64,000 nt of DNA from an uncultured Flavobacteriales bacterium (GCA_905479325.1 CAJQLW010000013.1:42929-106928); one strand, 5' to 3'; positions 52,232 through 60,939 are shown, counted from the first letter of the stretch. Numbers and translations: made by a program. The notes: a model not told the origin generated them from the sequence alone.

Positions 52232-53311
52232 CTAAATCGCCTTTGGAGCTACTAAACCTACTTTTGCTGCAACATTTGTTGCCAATTCCATAAAGGCTAT
52301 TGCTTGAGGGGTTGTTTCTTGCAATACTGCGGGCCTCCCAGCGTCACCGGCTTCTCTAATGCTTTGCACAATCGGAATTTCTGCCAAATAGTTAATGTTC
52401 ATTTTTTCAGCTAAGGCTTTAGCACCACCTTCTCCAAAAATATAATACTTGTTTTCAGGAAGTTCAGGAGGAGTGAAGTAGGCCATGTTTTCAACTAAAC
52501 CCAATACAGGTACGTTTATTTCAGGTAAACTGAACATTCCTAGCGCTTTTCTAACATCAACCAAGGCAATTTCTTGAGGGGTGCTAACCACTACAGCCCC
52601 AGTTAAAGGCACCTGCTGAACCATAGTTAAGTGAACATCGCCTGTGCCAGGTGGTAGGTCAATGATCATAAAGTCCAACTCTCCCCAATAGGCATCTTTG
52701 AACAATTGAGTTAAGGCTTTGGTCGCCATGGGCCCTCTCCAAACCACTGCTTGGTCGGGACTAGAGAAAAATCCAATAGAAAGCATTTTTACACCATAAC
52801 TTTCTACAGGCTTTATGTATTCCTTTCCGTCTACTTCAATGGTAGTTGGCTTTTCCATGGCCACGTCGAACATGGCAGGAACCGAAGGCCCGTAAATGTC
52901 TGCATCTACCATTCCTACTTTAAACCCTTGCATGGCCAAACCTACAGCTAAGTTAGACGCTACCGTTGATTTTCCAACACCGCCTTTACCCGAAGCAACT
53001 GCAATGATGTGTTTTACATTCGGCAAAATACTTCTGTGTTCTGGAGCCCGCTCGTGAGCTTTGCCCATGGCTGTAATGCTTGCTTCAACTTTTACATCGG
53101 GACCTAAAAAACGCTTCAATTGGTGTTCACACGCTTCTTCCATCCGCTTGCGGTTGTGCATGGCAGGGTTCGATATTTTTAAGTCAAAGGAAATAACTCC
53201 GTTTTTAACTTCAATGTTTGATACCAAGTTTAGTGCAATAATATCTTTCTTTAAGTCAGGCTCAATGACAAATGAGAGCGCTTCTGTGATTTTTTCGAAC
53301 GTTATTTTCAT
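52232..53311 (-). CDS. apbC: Mrp/ApbC-type P-loop Fe-S cluster carrier
   Basis: 359 residues. An N-terminal MIP18-like (DUF59) domain (about 1-90) is followed by a ParA/MinD-type ATPase with the deviant Walker A GKGGVGKST at 108-116 and DLPPGTGD. The family binds and transfers Fe-S clusters with ATP hydrolysis. It heads the apbC-nfu-OMP cluster. Confidence 0.92.
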   Translation of the reverse strand: MKITFEKITEALSFVIEPDLKKDIIALNLVSNIEVKNGVISFDLKISNPAMHNRKRMEEACEHQLKRFLGPDVKVEASITAMGKAHERAPEHRSILPNVKHIIAVASGKGGVGKSTVASNLAVGLAMQGFKVGMVDADIYGPSVPAMFDVAMEKPTTIEVDGKEYIKPVESYGVKMLSIGFFSSPDQAVVWRGPMATKALTQLFKDAYWGELDFMIIDLPPGTGDVHLTMVQQVPLTGAVVVSTPQEIALVDVRKALGMFSLPEINVPVLGLVENMAYFTPPELPENKYYIFGEGGAKALAEKMNINYLAEIPIVQSIREAGDAGRPAVLQETTPQAIAFMELATNVAAKVGLVAPKAI

Positions 53312-53571
53312 GATGTAAAATTACAGTTGAATTTAGTTTCTGACGTTGTATACGGGTACATTTTAAGTAGGAGATTTGTTCAAGTTTGTCTGCACATCGA
53401 TACAATCAAATCACAGATTTGATCACTCAGTGTGACAAACTAGGGTTGTCGTCTATTCTTCGATAGTCTTATGGTCTAATGTCTAAAATCTGACAGCGAA
53501 GCGGTCTCTATTCTTGCAGCGAAGCGGTCTAACGTCTAATAGCTCAGCGTTCTTAAAGTCTTAGCAATCTT
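53312..53571. repeat. REP-like intergenic segment with a nested hairpin and tandem GCGAAGCGG units
   Basis: 260 bases without a gene. AGTTTGTC (53383-53390) and GACAAACT (53434-53441) are perfect inverted copies enclosing ATCAAATC (53405-53412) and GATTTGAT (53416-53423), a second perfect hairpin with a three-base loop. Downstream, CAGCGAAGCGGTCT occurs twice about 30 bases apart (near 53490 and 53517) among repeated TCTAATGTCTAA-like units. Such intergenic palindromes are typical of REP families in Bacteroidota. Confidence 0.55.
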
Positions 53572-53937
53572 CTAATCTAATGTCAACTCCTCACTCGGAT
53601 CCCAAAAAACAGTTTTAAAATTTACGATTTTATCATCTTTCACTTCAATACCTTCTTTCTCTAAATCTTGTTGCATTTTTTCTGGTGGTGAAAAATGAGC
53701 TTTACCGGTTAGCATGCCGTTTCGATTAACCACTCTATGTGCCGGTACAGGTTCTTGTTGAGTATGCGAAGCGTTCATTGCCCAACCTACCATTCTGGCA
53801 CCACCCTTAGTTCCTAAATAATTGGAAATAGCACCGTAGGATGTAGCTCTTCCGCTCGGTATCAACCTGACAACTTGAAATACAGAGTCAAAGTAGTCTT
53901 TGTTTTTTTCACTTATTTTAATTGAGTTATCCGCCAT
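53572..53937 (-). CDS. Alkyltransferase-like (ATL) DNA-repair protein
   Basis: 121 residues of the O6-alkylguanine DNA alkyltransferase C-terminal domain. The active-site motif reads VPAHRV at 64-69, with alanine in place of the catalytic cysteine (PCHRV), so it cannot take the alkyl group. ATL proteins instead bind O6-alkylguanine and hand it to nucleotide excision repair. The DNA-binding SYGAISNYLG and GWAMN regions are intact. It overlaps trmB by 11 bases. Confidence 0.85.
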   Translation of the reverse strand: MADNSIKISEKNKDYFDSVFQVVRLIPSGRATSYGAISNYLGTKGGARMVGWAMNASHTQQEPVPAHRVVNRNGMLTGKAHFSPPEKMQQDLEKEGIEVKDDKIVNFKTVFWDPSEELTLD

Positions 53938-54622
53938 ATGGTCTAAACCTTAAATAATGAATATTGTGGCCTTTTTCCGTAAAAATTTGTTCGTAATGCG
54001 TTTTAATATTCAAAATTTCCTGAAAATCTGAATCAAAGTTTTGTATTCCTTCTTGGTACAGATTGTCGGTTTTAAAAAGAATCTCATACCCATTTCGTTC
54101 GCATTCTTCTACACTAAAGTGATAGAAAAAATCACTATCGGTTTTTAGGTGAATGATCCCATCAGGTTTCAAAAATTGCTTGTACCGTTCTATAAAAAGC
54201 GGGCCAGTTAGCCGTTTCTTTTCTCTTCGGTCCTTCATTTGCGGATCGGGGAATGTAATCCAGATCTCATCTACTTCATTTGGAGCAAAGCAACCTTCAA
54301 TAAATTCAATTCGGGTTCTTAAAAATGCAATATTTTTTAAGTTTTCTTCTTGAGCAGTTTTGGCACCCCTCCACATTCGGGCACCTTTAATATCCACTCC
54401 TATAAAGTTCTTTTCAGGAAATTTTCTCCCCATACCAACACTGTACTCTCCTTTTCCGCAACCAAACTCCACCACTAAGGGATTGTCGTTTTTGAAAAAG
54501 TCGCTTCTCCAGTTTCCCTTCATTTTATAGTCTGTTCTAAACACTTCGTCTAGTTCAGGCTCAAAAGCATGCGGAAAAGTTTTCATTTCCGCAAAGTGCT
54601 CCAGTTTCTTTTTTCCTGCCAT
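53927..54622 (-). CDS. trmB: tRNA (guanine-N7-)-methyltransferase
   Basis: 231 residues. The SAM site is VEFGCGKGEYSVG, followed by the family-specific GVDIKGARMWRG and the catalytic-region WITFPDPQMKDRREKKR. TrmB makes m7G at position 46 of tRNA. It starts two bases after the aminopeptidase gene and overlaps the ATL gene. Confidence 0.95.
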   Translation of the reverse strand: MAGKKKLEHFAEMKTFPHAFEPELDEVFRTDYKMKGNWRSDFFKNDNPLVVEFGCGKGEYSVGMGRKFPEKNFIGVDIKGARMWRGAKTAQEENLKNIAFLRTRIEFIEGCFAPNEVDEIWITFPDPQMKDRREKKRLTGPLFIERYKQFLKPDGIIHLKTDSDFFYHFSVEECERNGYEILFKTDNLYQEGIQNFDSDFQEILNIKTHYEQIFTEKGHNIHYLRFRPYGG

Positions 54623-54624
54623 GC

Positions 54625-56535
54625 TTATTTATATCCTAATAGGTTGTCCATTGTTTCTGTTGAAACGGCATGGTAATTTGGTCTTGCCTTTTCGTATATG
54701 GCCTTTGCAGCAGGTAAGCCGCCGTTTGATTTTAAAATGGCTTTATAAATTGGCGTTAAGAATTTTCTTCTGCCAACTTCTACCAAAAAGTCCTCAACTG
54801 AATTGCCAAGTCCTTCATAATTGTTTGGAATAACCTTTTCAAACCAAGCTGCTTTAATTTCTGAATTCCCTGACTTTGTAAATCCAAACGCAGTGTCCAA
54901 TTCTTTCATTTGAGTTTGTGTCAAGGTATCCTTTAGCAAGTTGATAAAATATAACCATTGAGGCGTTACCCATTCAGCAGAAGCAATGTCTTTTGCTGCT
55001 CCGCCGTCTGTCCAAGTTTTCAACTGAGCTTCTACTGTTTCAAATTTGGTAGAATTTATTTTGGGGCAATTATCTGGCAAGCCTTCTTCAAAAATCCATT
55101 TCTTTGGCTGAATGGTCTTCTCCCATTCTGGGTTTTTGCTCAATAACTCTTTGTCTAAATAGGCTAGGAAAGAGTCGGTCGTCATCACTTTGAATTTAAA
55201 TGTGTCAAAATAGGTCTTCAAAAAGTTGTCCCATTCTTCACGCCCCACGGTTTCTTCCATCAACTTTAGCAAAAAGAATCCTTTGTCATAAGGTATGCCT
55301 GTTAGCCCATCATCTGGATTTCGGCCTTGTAAATCAACCCTCAATCTGGTATCTGCTGAGCGGTTTTCGCTGTTGAGCCATTCTATTTCATCTTGTAAAT
55401 CTTGGTAAGAAAGCAGGGCAAGCATGTTCGCGAAGTCTTTTCCAAAAATTTCTTCCATGATTCTATTTTCGAAATAAACTGTGAAACCTTCGTTTAACCA
55501 AATGTCTTCCCAAGTTGCATTTGTAACTAAATTACCAGACCAAGAGTGGGCTAACTCATGCGCGATAAGAGCGGTTAACGATTTATCACCTGCAATAATG
55601 GTAGGTGTTGCAAAAGTCAATCTAGGATTTTCCATTCCGCCAAAAGGGAATGATGGAGGTAAAACAATAACATCGTACATTCCCCACTTGTATGGTCCAT
55701 AAAGTGCTTCGGCGGTGTCTACCATGCTTTGCATGTCTTCAAATTCGTACGCTGCCGACTCAATTACAGAAGGTTCTGCGTAAACGCCTGTTCCTTTTCC
55801 GAGTGATTTGTATTCTAAATCTCCAACTGCTAATGCGAATAGGTAGGAGGGAACTGGTTGGTCCATCTGAAAAGTGTAAACTCCGGTTTCACTGATTTCA
55901 GTTGGGTTGGTGGCGCTCATTAAGGCCATTAATCCTTTGGGTACAGTAACAGTTGCTTCGTAAGTGAATCGTATTCCGGGGCTATCTTGACAAGGGAGCC
56001 ATGTTCTTGCTAAAATTGCTTGCGATTGAGTGAATAGAAAGGGGTGCTTTTTTCCTGCAGTTTGAACAGGGTTTAAGAACTGCAATGCGTCTGCTCCTTC
56101 TGCCGTAACAAGATAATCAATACTAATAGTCTTGGTGTTTTCAGTGATTGGAATAGCCAATTGATCGCCTAAAAACACTTCTTTTTTATGAATCGCGAAG
56201 GCTAAATCTCCTTCTGAATCGTCCCTAGTCACTTTAGAGATTGTCATGTTTTTTACATCCAAATAAATCGTATCAACTCCCTTTAGGTTTTCAATATCAT
56301 ACTTCGCCGTAGCTGTAAGAGTTTTGGTTTCAAAGTCTACATTGGCTGTCCAGTTTAAGTGTTTCACAACTGCCTCTTGCGGTTTAGAAAAACTGTGATG
56401 ATCGGTGTATTCCAACGTTTTGTTTTCAGTTTCGGTCATGGTAGAAGTGTCTTTTTCGTTTGTAGTTTCTTTTTTTGTTTCGCAACTTATTGCAGATAGA
56501 GCAACTAGAGCGACTAGAATTATCGAATGTTTCAT
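54625..56535 (-). CDS. M1-family metallo-aminopeptidase lipoprotein (LTA4H-like)
   Basis: About 636 residues from the ATG at 56535 (MKHSIILV), which begins a lipoprotein signal with lipobox AISC. Upstream in-frame codons to 56619 lack signal character. The exopeptidase motif GGMEN and the zinc motif HELAHSW (about residue 325) with a later NEG are present, and the C-terminal helical domain resembles leukotriene A4 hydrolase. It would remove N-terminal residues from peptides outside the cell or in the periplasm. A sequence CGAAGGTA on the plus strand (56562), a TAnnTTCG variant, may be its -7 box. Confidence 0.9.
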   Translation of the reverse strand: MKHSIILVALVALSAISCETKKETTNEKDTSTMTETENKTLEYTDHHSFSKPQEAVVKHLNWTANVDFETKTLTATAKYDIENLKGVDTIYLDVKNMTISKVTRDDSEGDLAFAIHKKEVFLGDQLAIPITENTKTISIDYLVTAEGADALQFLNPVQTAGKKHPFLFTQSQAILARTWLPCQDSPGIRFTYEATVTVPKGLMALMSATNPTEISETGVYTFQMDQPVPSYLFALAVGDLEYKSLGKGTGVYAEPSVIESAAYEFEDMQSMVDTAEALYGPYKWGMYDVIVLPPSFPFGGMENPRLTFATPTIIAGDKSLTALIAHELAHSWSGNLVTNATWEDIWLNEGFTVYFENRIMEEIFGKDFANMLALLSYQDLQDEIEWLNSENRSADTRLRVDLQGRNPDDGLTGIPYDKGFFLLKLMEETVGREEWDNFLKTYFDTFKFKVMTTDSFLAYLDKELLSKNPEWEKTIQPKKWIFEEGLPDNCPKINSTKFETVEAQLKTWTDGGAAKDIASAEWVTPQWLYFINLLKDTLTQTQMKELDTAFGFTKSGNSEIKAAWFEKVIPNNYEGLGNSVEDFLVEVGRRKFLTPIYKAILKSNGGLPAAKAIYEKARPNYHAVSTETMDNLLGYK

Positions 56536-56682
56536 AAATATGGTGTCAAAAAAATGAAGTGCGAAGGTAATGATATCAGTTAGGTGACCGAAGCAAGAGT
56601 AGGGCAATTTGCTTAACATTTATTTAACCTGACCTTAACGCATTCATAAGTCTATGTTAAAATCGGAGAAGATTGGTTCGAA

Positions 56683-56690
56683 TAAATTTG
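56683..56690 (+). promoter_or_regulatory. Promoter -7 box TAAATTTG
   Basis: An exact TAnnTTTG match 18 bases before the ATG at 56709. The -33 region has only a weak TTA. Confidence 0.5.
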
Positions 56691-56708
56691 TACGGGAATA
56701 AAAAGACT

Positions 56709-57026
56709 ATGAAAAAAGCAATATTGAGTTTCATTTTTTCTTTAACTACGTTAGTAGTATTGGCAGGTGGCAATCTAAAGGCAACAACTGTTCAAGGCAA
56801 AGTTATTGATGACGAGGGTAATCCAGTTACCGGAGCAAAAGTTGTATTGGTAGATTCTGAGCAGGAAGTTTACACAGACTTTGATGGATTATTCAGTTTT
56901 GAAAACGTTACAACTACCACACAAAAAATAAAAGTAAGCTACGTTTCTCACGAAGATTTAATTACTCAAGTTGAGCTTCAAAATTCAAAACAAACAGAAT
57001 TAAAACTAGAGATTCAGTCGAAATAG
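56709..57026 (+). CDS. Secreted carboxypeptidase-regulatory-like (CarboxypepD_reg) single-domain protein
   Basis: 105 residues: a signal peptide (about 1-21), then a single beta-sandwich domain with VQGKVIDDEGNPVTGAKV and FSFENVTTTTQKIKVSY, the same kind of domain found at the N terminus of TonB receptors and here free-standing. I start it at the ATG at 56709 (MKKAIL), not the TTG at 56673. Its role is unknown. It is monocistronic, with its own promoter and a strong terminator. Confidence 0.8.
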   Translation: MKKAILSFIFSLTTLVVLAGGNLKATTVQGKVIDDEGNPVTGAKVVLVDSEQEVYTDFDGLFSFENVTTTTQKIKVSYVSHEDLITQVELQNSKQTELKLEIQSK

Positions 57027-57048
57027 GATTAAAGTTAACATTAAATTA

Positions 57049-57087
57049 AAGCCTCAAGATTCTTATCTTGGGGCTTTTTTATTTTTT
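57049..57087 (+). terminator. Rho-independent terminator
   Basis: AAGCCTCAAGA (57049-57059) pairs with TCTTGGGGCTT (57065-57075), one G-T pair, followed by T-rich sequence to 57087. It ends the single-domain secreted protein transcript. Confidence 0.85.
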
Positions 57088-57123
57088 AACATCTCCAATG
57101 TTAACCCAATGTTAATTTTTTCT

Positions 57124-57131
57124 TACATTTG
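57124..57131 (+). promoter_or_regulatory. Promoter -7 box TACATTTG
   Basis: An exact TAnnTTTG match 26 bases before the ATG at 57158. A TTA at 57101-57103 lies at about the -33 distance. Confidence 0.5.
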
Positions 57132-57157
57132 TCTTATCAATAAATAAAGTAAGAGTT

Positions 57158-57622
57158 ATGAAAAAATTAGTTGTATTAGGTTTAGTTGGGATGTTTTTTG
57201 GAAGTACTCTTTTGGCTCAAGAATCTTTGGTTCTTGAAAATGGCCAATATTACACTGCCAACAATGAATTGGTTAAAGGGCAGTATTCTACAACTCATGA
57301 AAATGGAAATACTGAAGCAACCTATTCTCTAGAAAATGGGGTGTTGAACGGTCAAGCGACGTTTTATTACGAGAACGGATTGAAAAAGGAAATAGGAGAG
57401 TATAGAAATGGTGAAAAACACGGAAAGTGGATTAAGTGGGATAAAAGCGGTAAGAAGATTACAGAAGCTAATTATTATTTAGGTAATAAAGACGGGGATT
57501 GGACCATTTGGGATGCTGAAGGAAACAAAAGATATGAGATGTTCTACGACAAGGGTCAAAAAGTTGGCACTTGGAAAATGTGGAATGAGAACCAAGAGTT
57601 AGTTTCAGAGAGGGAGTATTAG
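57158..57622 (+). CDS. Secreted MORN-like/YwqK-type repeat protein
   Basis: 154 residues: a signal peptide (about 1-20), then repeated units of about 22 residues with the pattern Y-x-NG-x-x-x-G-x-W (for example YRNGEKHGKWIKW and YLGNKDGDWTIW), the MORN-variant or YwqK-type repeat. Such proteins are named antitoxin-like in databases, but here a signal peptide makes an envelope role more likely. No partner gene is adjacent. A perfect hairpin terminator follows. Confidence 0.78.
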   Translation: MKKLVVLGLVGMFFGSTLLAQESLVLENGQYYTANNELVKGQYSTTHENGNTEATYSLENGVLNGQATFYYENGLKKEIGEYRNGEKHGKWIKWDKSGKKITEANYYLGNKDGDWTIWDAEGNKRYEMFYDKGQKVGTWKMWNENQELVSEREY

Positions 57623-57663
57623 AAATAGTATGATCTCGTTACCGATAATATCGGTGTTAGTTT

Positions 57664-57692
57664 AAAAAGGAGAAGCATCGCTTCTCCTTTTT
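57664..57692 (+). terminator. Strong hairpin terminator, usable in both directions
   Basis: AAAAAGGAGAAGC (57664-57676) and GCTTCTCCTTTTT (57680-57692) are perfect inverted copies with a three-base loop, giving A and T tracts for either strand. It ends the YwqK-type transcript on the plus strand and could also end the anti-sigma operon on the minus strand, whose stop lies at 57758. Confidence 0.85.
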
Positions 57693-57757
57693 GTTTTACC
57701 TAAATTGGTGTTTCTTGAAATAATTGGTTAGCCAAAATTGAAATAGTAGGTAAATCT

Positions 57758-58858
57758 TTAGTCTGTGAGAAGTAGTTTCACATCTCCAAAAGAACTGGTA
57801 ATACGCAGTTTCGTTTGTTTCTCCGCGTCTCTTCCAATTCTGCCGTTAAAGTTATTGGTAGTTTGAATGGCAGGAGAATCCTCATTCACCTCTTGTTCAT
57901 TCATTACACTTCCTGAGGGTAACTTAAGTCCAGACATTTTGGCTTCGGCCACCACCTCGTAACTTCCTCTGTTATTCAAGTTAATTTTTATGGGAGAGAA
58001 CTCTCCATTCACAGTCAAGCTAGTTGCACTGGGAAGCACGTTGGCAATGCTCAGTGTTCCATATTTGTTTTTTATAAATCCGCTGCCGTGCAAGCTTTCT
58101 ATATTAACGGTACTCATTTGAGATTCTAACTTTAGTTCTTTTACTTCGTTTAAATCTAGTGACCCAAATTTTAAGTAGAAGTTTCCTTTTGTTATTTTTT
58201 CAATTTTAGAACCTGACATTTCTGAGGTCAGCGTAAGGTCTTCGCTTCTTAATAATTCAAGCTTGGCGAATTTTAACTTGACCTTTCCCTTGTAAAAACG
58301 GTTAATTACAACTGGGTCGCAAAATTCAAAACTCAAATCGTTCTGATCGCCATTTAATTCTCCTATGGTAGCAGCGCCAAACTTCATGTCAACTTTTATG
58401 TTAGCCATCATTTTGTCTAGAATAAAAGCTCCAAATGAGTTGGTTACGCTAAGTTGGTTGCGCATAGGTACAGTCAGTTCATAATTGATTTCAAGGTAGC
58501 CTCCTTTACTGGTTTTAATTTTTATCTCGTCGTCATTACCCGAAATGTTAGTTGCAATGAGCAATTTGTTACTTGTTTGAGTGATGTCAATTTCAATGCG
58601 GTCTAAAATTTCTTGCGCCCTTTTCTCATTGCCGTCTTTTACCTTAATTGTTACATGAACAGCCACTTCGTTTTTATCCCAAGTATTGATTTTTAATTCA
58701 CCAAACTTTGTATCAACTTCAATTTTTTGAGTTGAAGTAACCGTATAAGATTCAATAATTTCTTTCGTTTTTTCAACACTCTTTCCTTTTGCTGTCAGTG
58801 CGGTGGTGCACAAGAATAGAACGATTCCTAAGCCGATTTTATGCATTAATTTTTTCAT
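57758..58858 (-). CDS. Secreted DUF4097-like beta-strand repeat protein of an ECF sigma operon
   Basis: 366 residues: a signal peptide (about 1-23) and then a repetitive beta-strand region with recurring short units such as DTKFGELKIN, VTNSFGAFIL, DMKFGAATIG and LKFGSLDLN, which suggest a right-handed beta-helix or DUF4097-type adhesin-like fold. It overlaps the preceding putative anti-sigma gene by 20 bases, so it is likely co-regulated with the sigma factor. The function is not known. It may be a target or a sensor of envelope state. Confidence 0.65.
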   Translation of the reverse strand: MKKLMHKIGLGIVLFLCTTALTAKGKSVEKTKEIIESYTVTSTQKIEVDTKFGELKINTWDKNEVAVHVTIKVKDGNEKRAQEILDRIEIDITQTSNKLLIATNISGNDDEIKIKTSKGGYLEINYELTVPMRNQLSVTNSFGAFILDKMMANIKVDMKFGAATIGELNGDQNDLSFEFCDPVVINRFYKGKVKLKFAKLELLRSEDLTLTSEMSGSKIEKITKGNFYLKFGSLDLNEVKELKLESQMSTVNIESLHGSGFIKNKYGTLSIANVLPSATSLTVNGEFSPIKINLNNRGSYEVVAEAKMSGLKLPSGSVMNEQEVNEDSPAIQTTNNFNGRIGRDAEKQTKLRITSSFGDVKLLLTD

Positions 58859-59375
58859 TTGTTTGCGTTTTTAATTGGTTAACATATTCCAGTTGCTCCA
58901 CGAGCTTTTCCAGAATTGTAATTCTACTTTTGTAGTTTAAAATCATGGCCGTCGCCACTCTTTGATCACCGGTTTTTTTCAATTCATTTTCTAGTTCAAC
59001 GTATTCTTTTTGAAGTTCTTCAATTAGAAGTACACTTTCGTTAATCATCTCCTTACTTTCAGTTCCTGTGTAAGCTTTTGCAATGTTGTTCAATTGCTGC
59101 GAAAATGAATTCTCATAAAAATTTTCTGCCTCCTTCAATGGAAATTCTTGTACATTATTTGCAGTCGTTTCTGAAGGAGTTTCAATTTCAGGTCTGCTGA
59201 TCTCAGTGTAACCAATGGTTATTAAAATTGCAGCACTTGCTGCCACCGCAAACCACTTCCATGTGAAATTCTTCTTGTGAATTTCATGATCTAATCTTTG
59301 CTCAAATCGAGCTCGATGCCCAAGATTCGGTTCTGCTTCGTCAAAATCTGAAGGGTTGAATTTCTCGTTATTCAT
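58839..59375 (-). CDS. Putative anti-sigma-factor-like membrane protein
   Basis: 178 residues. A cytoplasmic N-terminal part (about 1-40, rich in charges) is followed by one membrane helix at about 43-60 (WFAVAASAAILITIGY), and a periplasmic helical part with long charged heptads (LIEELQKEYVELENELKK). The gene starts eight bases inside the end of an ECF sigma gene. Position and topology match an anti-sigma factor, but no ZAS-type zinc motif is visible, so the role is inferred. Confidence 0.62.
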   Translation of the reverse strand: MNNEKFNPSDFDEAEPNLGHRARFEQRLDHEIHKKNFTWKWFAVAASAAILITIGYTEISRPEIETPSETTANNVQEFPLKEAENFYENSFSQQLNNIAKAYTGTESKEMINESVLLIEELQKEYVELENELKKTGDQRVATAMILNYKSRITILEKLVEQLEYVNQLKTQTNEKINA

Positions 59376-59925
59376 GTTGTCGAATAGTTATGTTCTCTAG
59401 TATATTTTTAACTTGTTTTTTGGCTCTGCTTAATTGTGAACGAGAGGTGCTTGCACTAATATTTAGAATGCCAGCAATTTCATCGTGGTCATAACCTTCA
59501 ATTAAATACAGTGAAAATACTAGCCGGTAATTTGGTGCTAATTCTTTAAGTGCATGTTTAATTTCTGCTACTGTAAAGCGAGCCGACTGCTCTTCTGTCT
59601 CAATGTTCTCAATTGAGTACACTTCTAGTTTTTGCGCAATGAGTTGCTTTCTTTTCAAATAATTAATACACTCATTAATTGCAATTTTTTTTAGCCAAGC
59701 ACCAAAACTGACTTCTTCTTTGTGTTGATGAATGTTTTTAAAAGCATCAATAAAAGCATCTTGCATCAAGTCTTCGGCAGCATAAACATCTCCGATTATA
59801 CGGTAGCAACTGTTGAAAATTGATTTATAATACAATTCATATAGCTGACTTTGAGCATTTCTGCTATTTCGCTTGGCACCTTCAACCAGCTTTTGATGTA
59901 TGTATAAATCCTTATTTTCTGACAT
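59368..59925 (-). CDS. ECF-family RNA polymerase sigma factor
   Basis: About 185 residues from the ATG at 59925 (MSENKDLY). The in-frame upstream codon used in the longest frame (59943) gives an uncommon leader. The sigma-70 region 2 has AEDLMQDAFIDAFKNI, and region 4 has the helix-turn-helix LIEGYDHDEIAGILNISASTSRSQLSRAKK. Together with the two following overlapping genes it forms an ECF signalling unit. The trigger is unknown. Confidence 0.88.
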   Translation of the reverse strand: MSENKDLYIHQKLVEGAKRNSRNAQSQLYELYYKSIFNSCYRIIGDVYAAEDLMQDAFIDAFKNIHQHKEEVSFGAWLKKIAINECINYLKRKQLIAQKLEVYSIENIETEEQSARFTVAEIKHALKELAPNYRLVFSLYLIEGYDHDEIAGILNISASTSRSQLSRAKKQVKNILENITIRQHE

Positions 59926-60017
59926 AATACAAACTAAAGACAAACGAAAATCTAAAGTGCTGCATCAAATTTTATACTGAGATTAAGGGGTAGTTGTAAA
60001 TTGTTGTTTATCAGATA

Positions 60018-60822
60018 CTAATTTTTAATAATTTTCTTAGAAATCTGTTCTCCACTTTTTAATTCTGCGGTAACAAAATAGGTGCCTGGTTCCAATACTG
60101 AAACATCTATTTGACCGACACTACTTGATAAATTATCGATTACCAACTCTCCTAAGATGTTGTAAATTCTGAGGCGCTTAAAACTCATAGAGCTTTCTAT
60201 ATTAAGTTGATTAGAGAAAGGATTTGGAGATACTGAGAAGGTTACTTCATTTTCAAATCGTGGTAAACCAAGCAACAAATCACAATCAACAGCATTTGGT
60301 TTGTAGTTGGTTTTGAAATCTGTAATTGAAATTGAATCAATAACTAATGGAGTAGGAGGACTAGTGTAAACGATTGCTTTAGTAATGTTACCCATAATGA
60401 AGCCATTTTTAATTGGGATTGTTGGTGCCGCGCAAAACCTTGAAGGTGCATAATAGTCGCCAACTACAACTTGAGGGTTTAAGTAGGACGTGTCAGTAAT
60501 TTTTCCGAGTATGATCAGAATACTATCCCCGACTGCGCCAATGGAAAATGCATCTATAGTAGAACAGCCGATGCCCGGTGTTAGTGTATCAATATAGTCC
60601 CAAATAGTGATGGTATCTCTTAACTCAACACCTCCTTAAACGCTCTATTATTTCAAATTGGGAAGAGCTAGAATCGTGTTGTAATACTTTACCTATAAAC
60701 ACATGTTGAGTAGGGTTAGCAAAGTTGATATCACAAAAAGCAGCTTCTCCGCTGCAAGAACAAGCTTTGCTAAATTGAAATTGGAATAACACAATTGACA
60801 GGAGTAGTAGAAGCCTTTTCAT
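60018..60822 (-). pseudogene. Secreted protein with type IX C-terminal domain, frameshifted in the middle
   Basis: The N-terminal frame (start at 60822) has a signal peptide and a cysteine-rich CSCSG... FCDINFAN segment and stops at about 60625 in RLRRC. The next part is open in another frame from about 60640 to the TAA at 60018, beginning GVELRDTITIWDYID and ending in a type IX sorting domain (SPNPFSNQL, IYNILGE, LEPGTYFV, KIIKN). Where the frames meet, the plus-strand run ...ACCTCCTTAAACG... can be brought into frame by a small indel, which would give ERFKGG, a wording found in such proteins. The reading frame would then give about 270 residues. Real decay or an indel error are both possible. 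Confidence 0.72.
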
Positions 60823-60939
60823 AAGTGTTTCGTATGGTTGAGATTACTAATTTATTAAAAAAAAGCTTACAATTTTAACTAATCTTCAATCGGGAAGAGA
60901 TTGTTCGTTTAAATTGATAATCGACCGAAAGAAAAGAAT

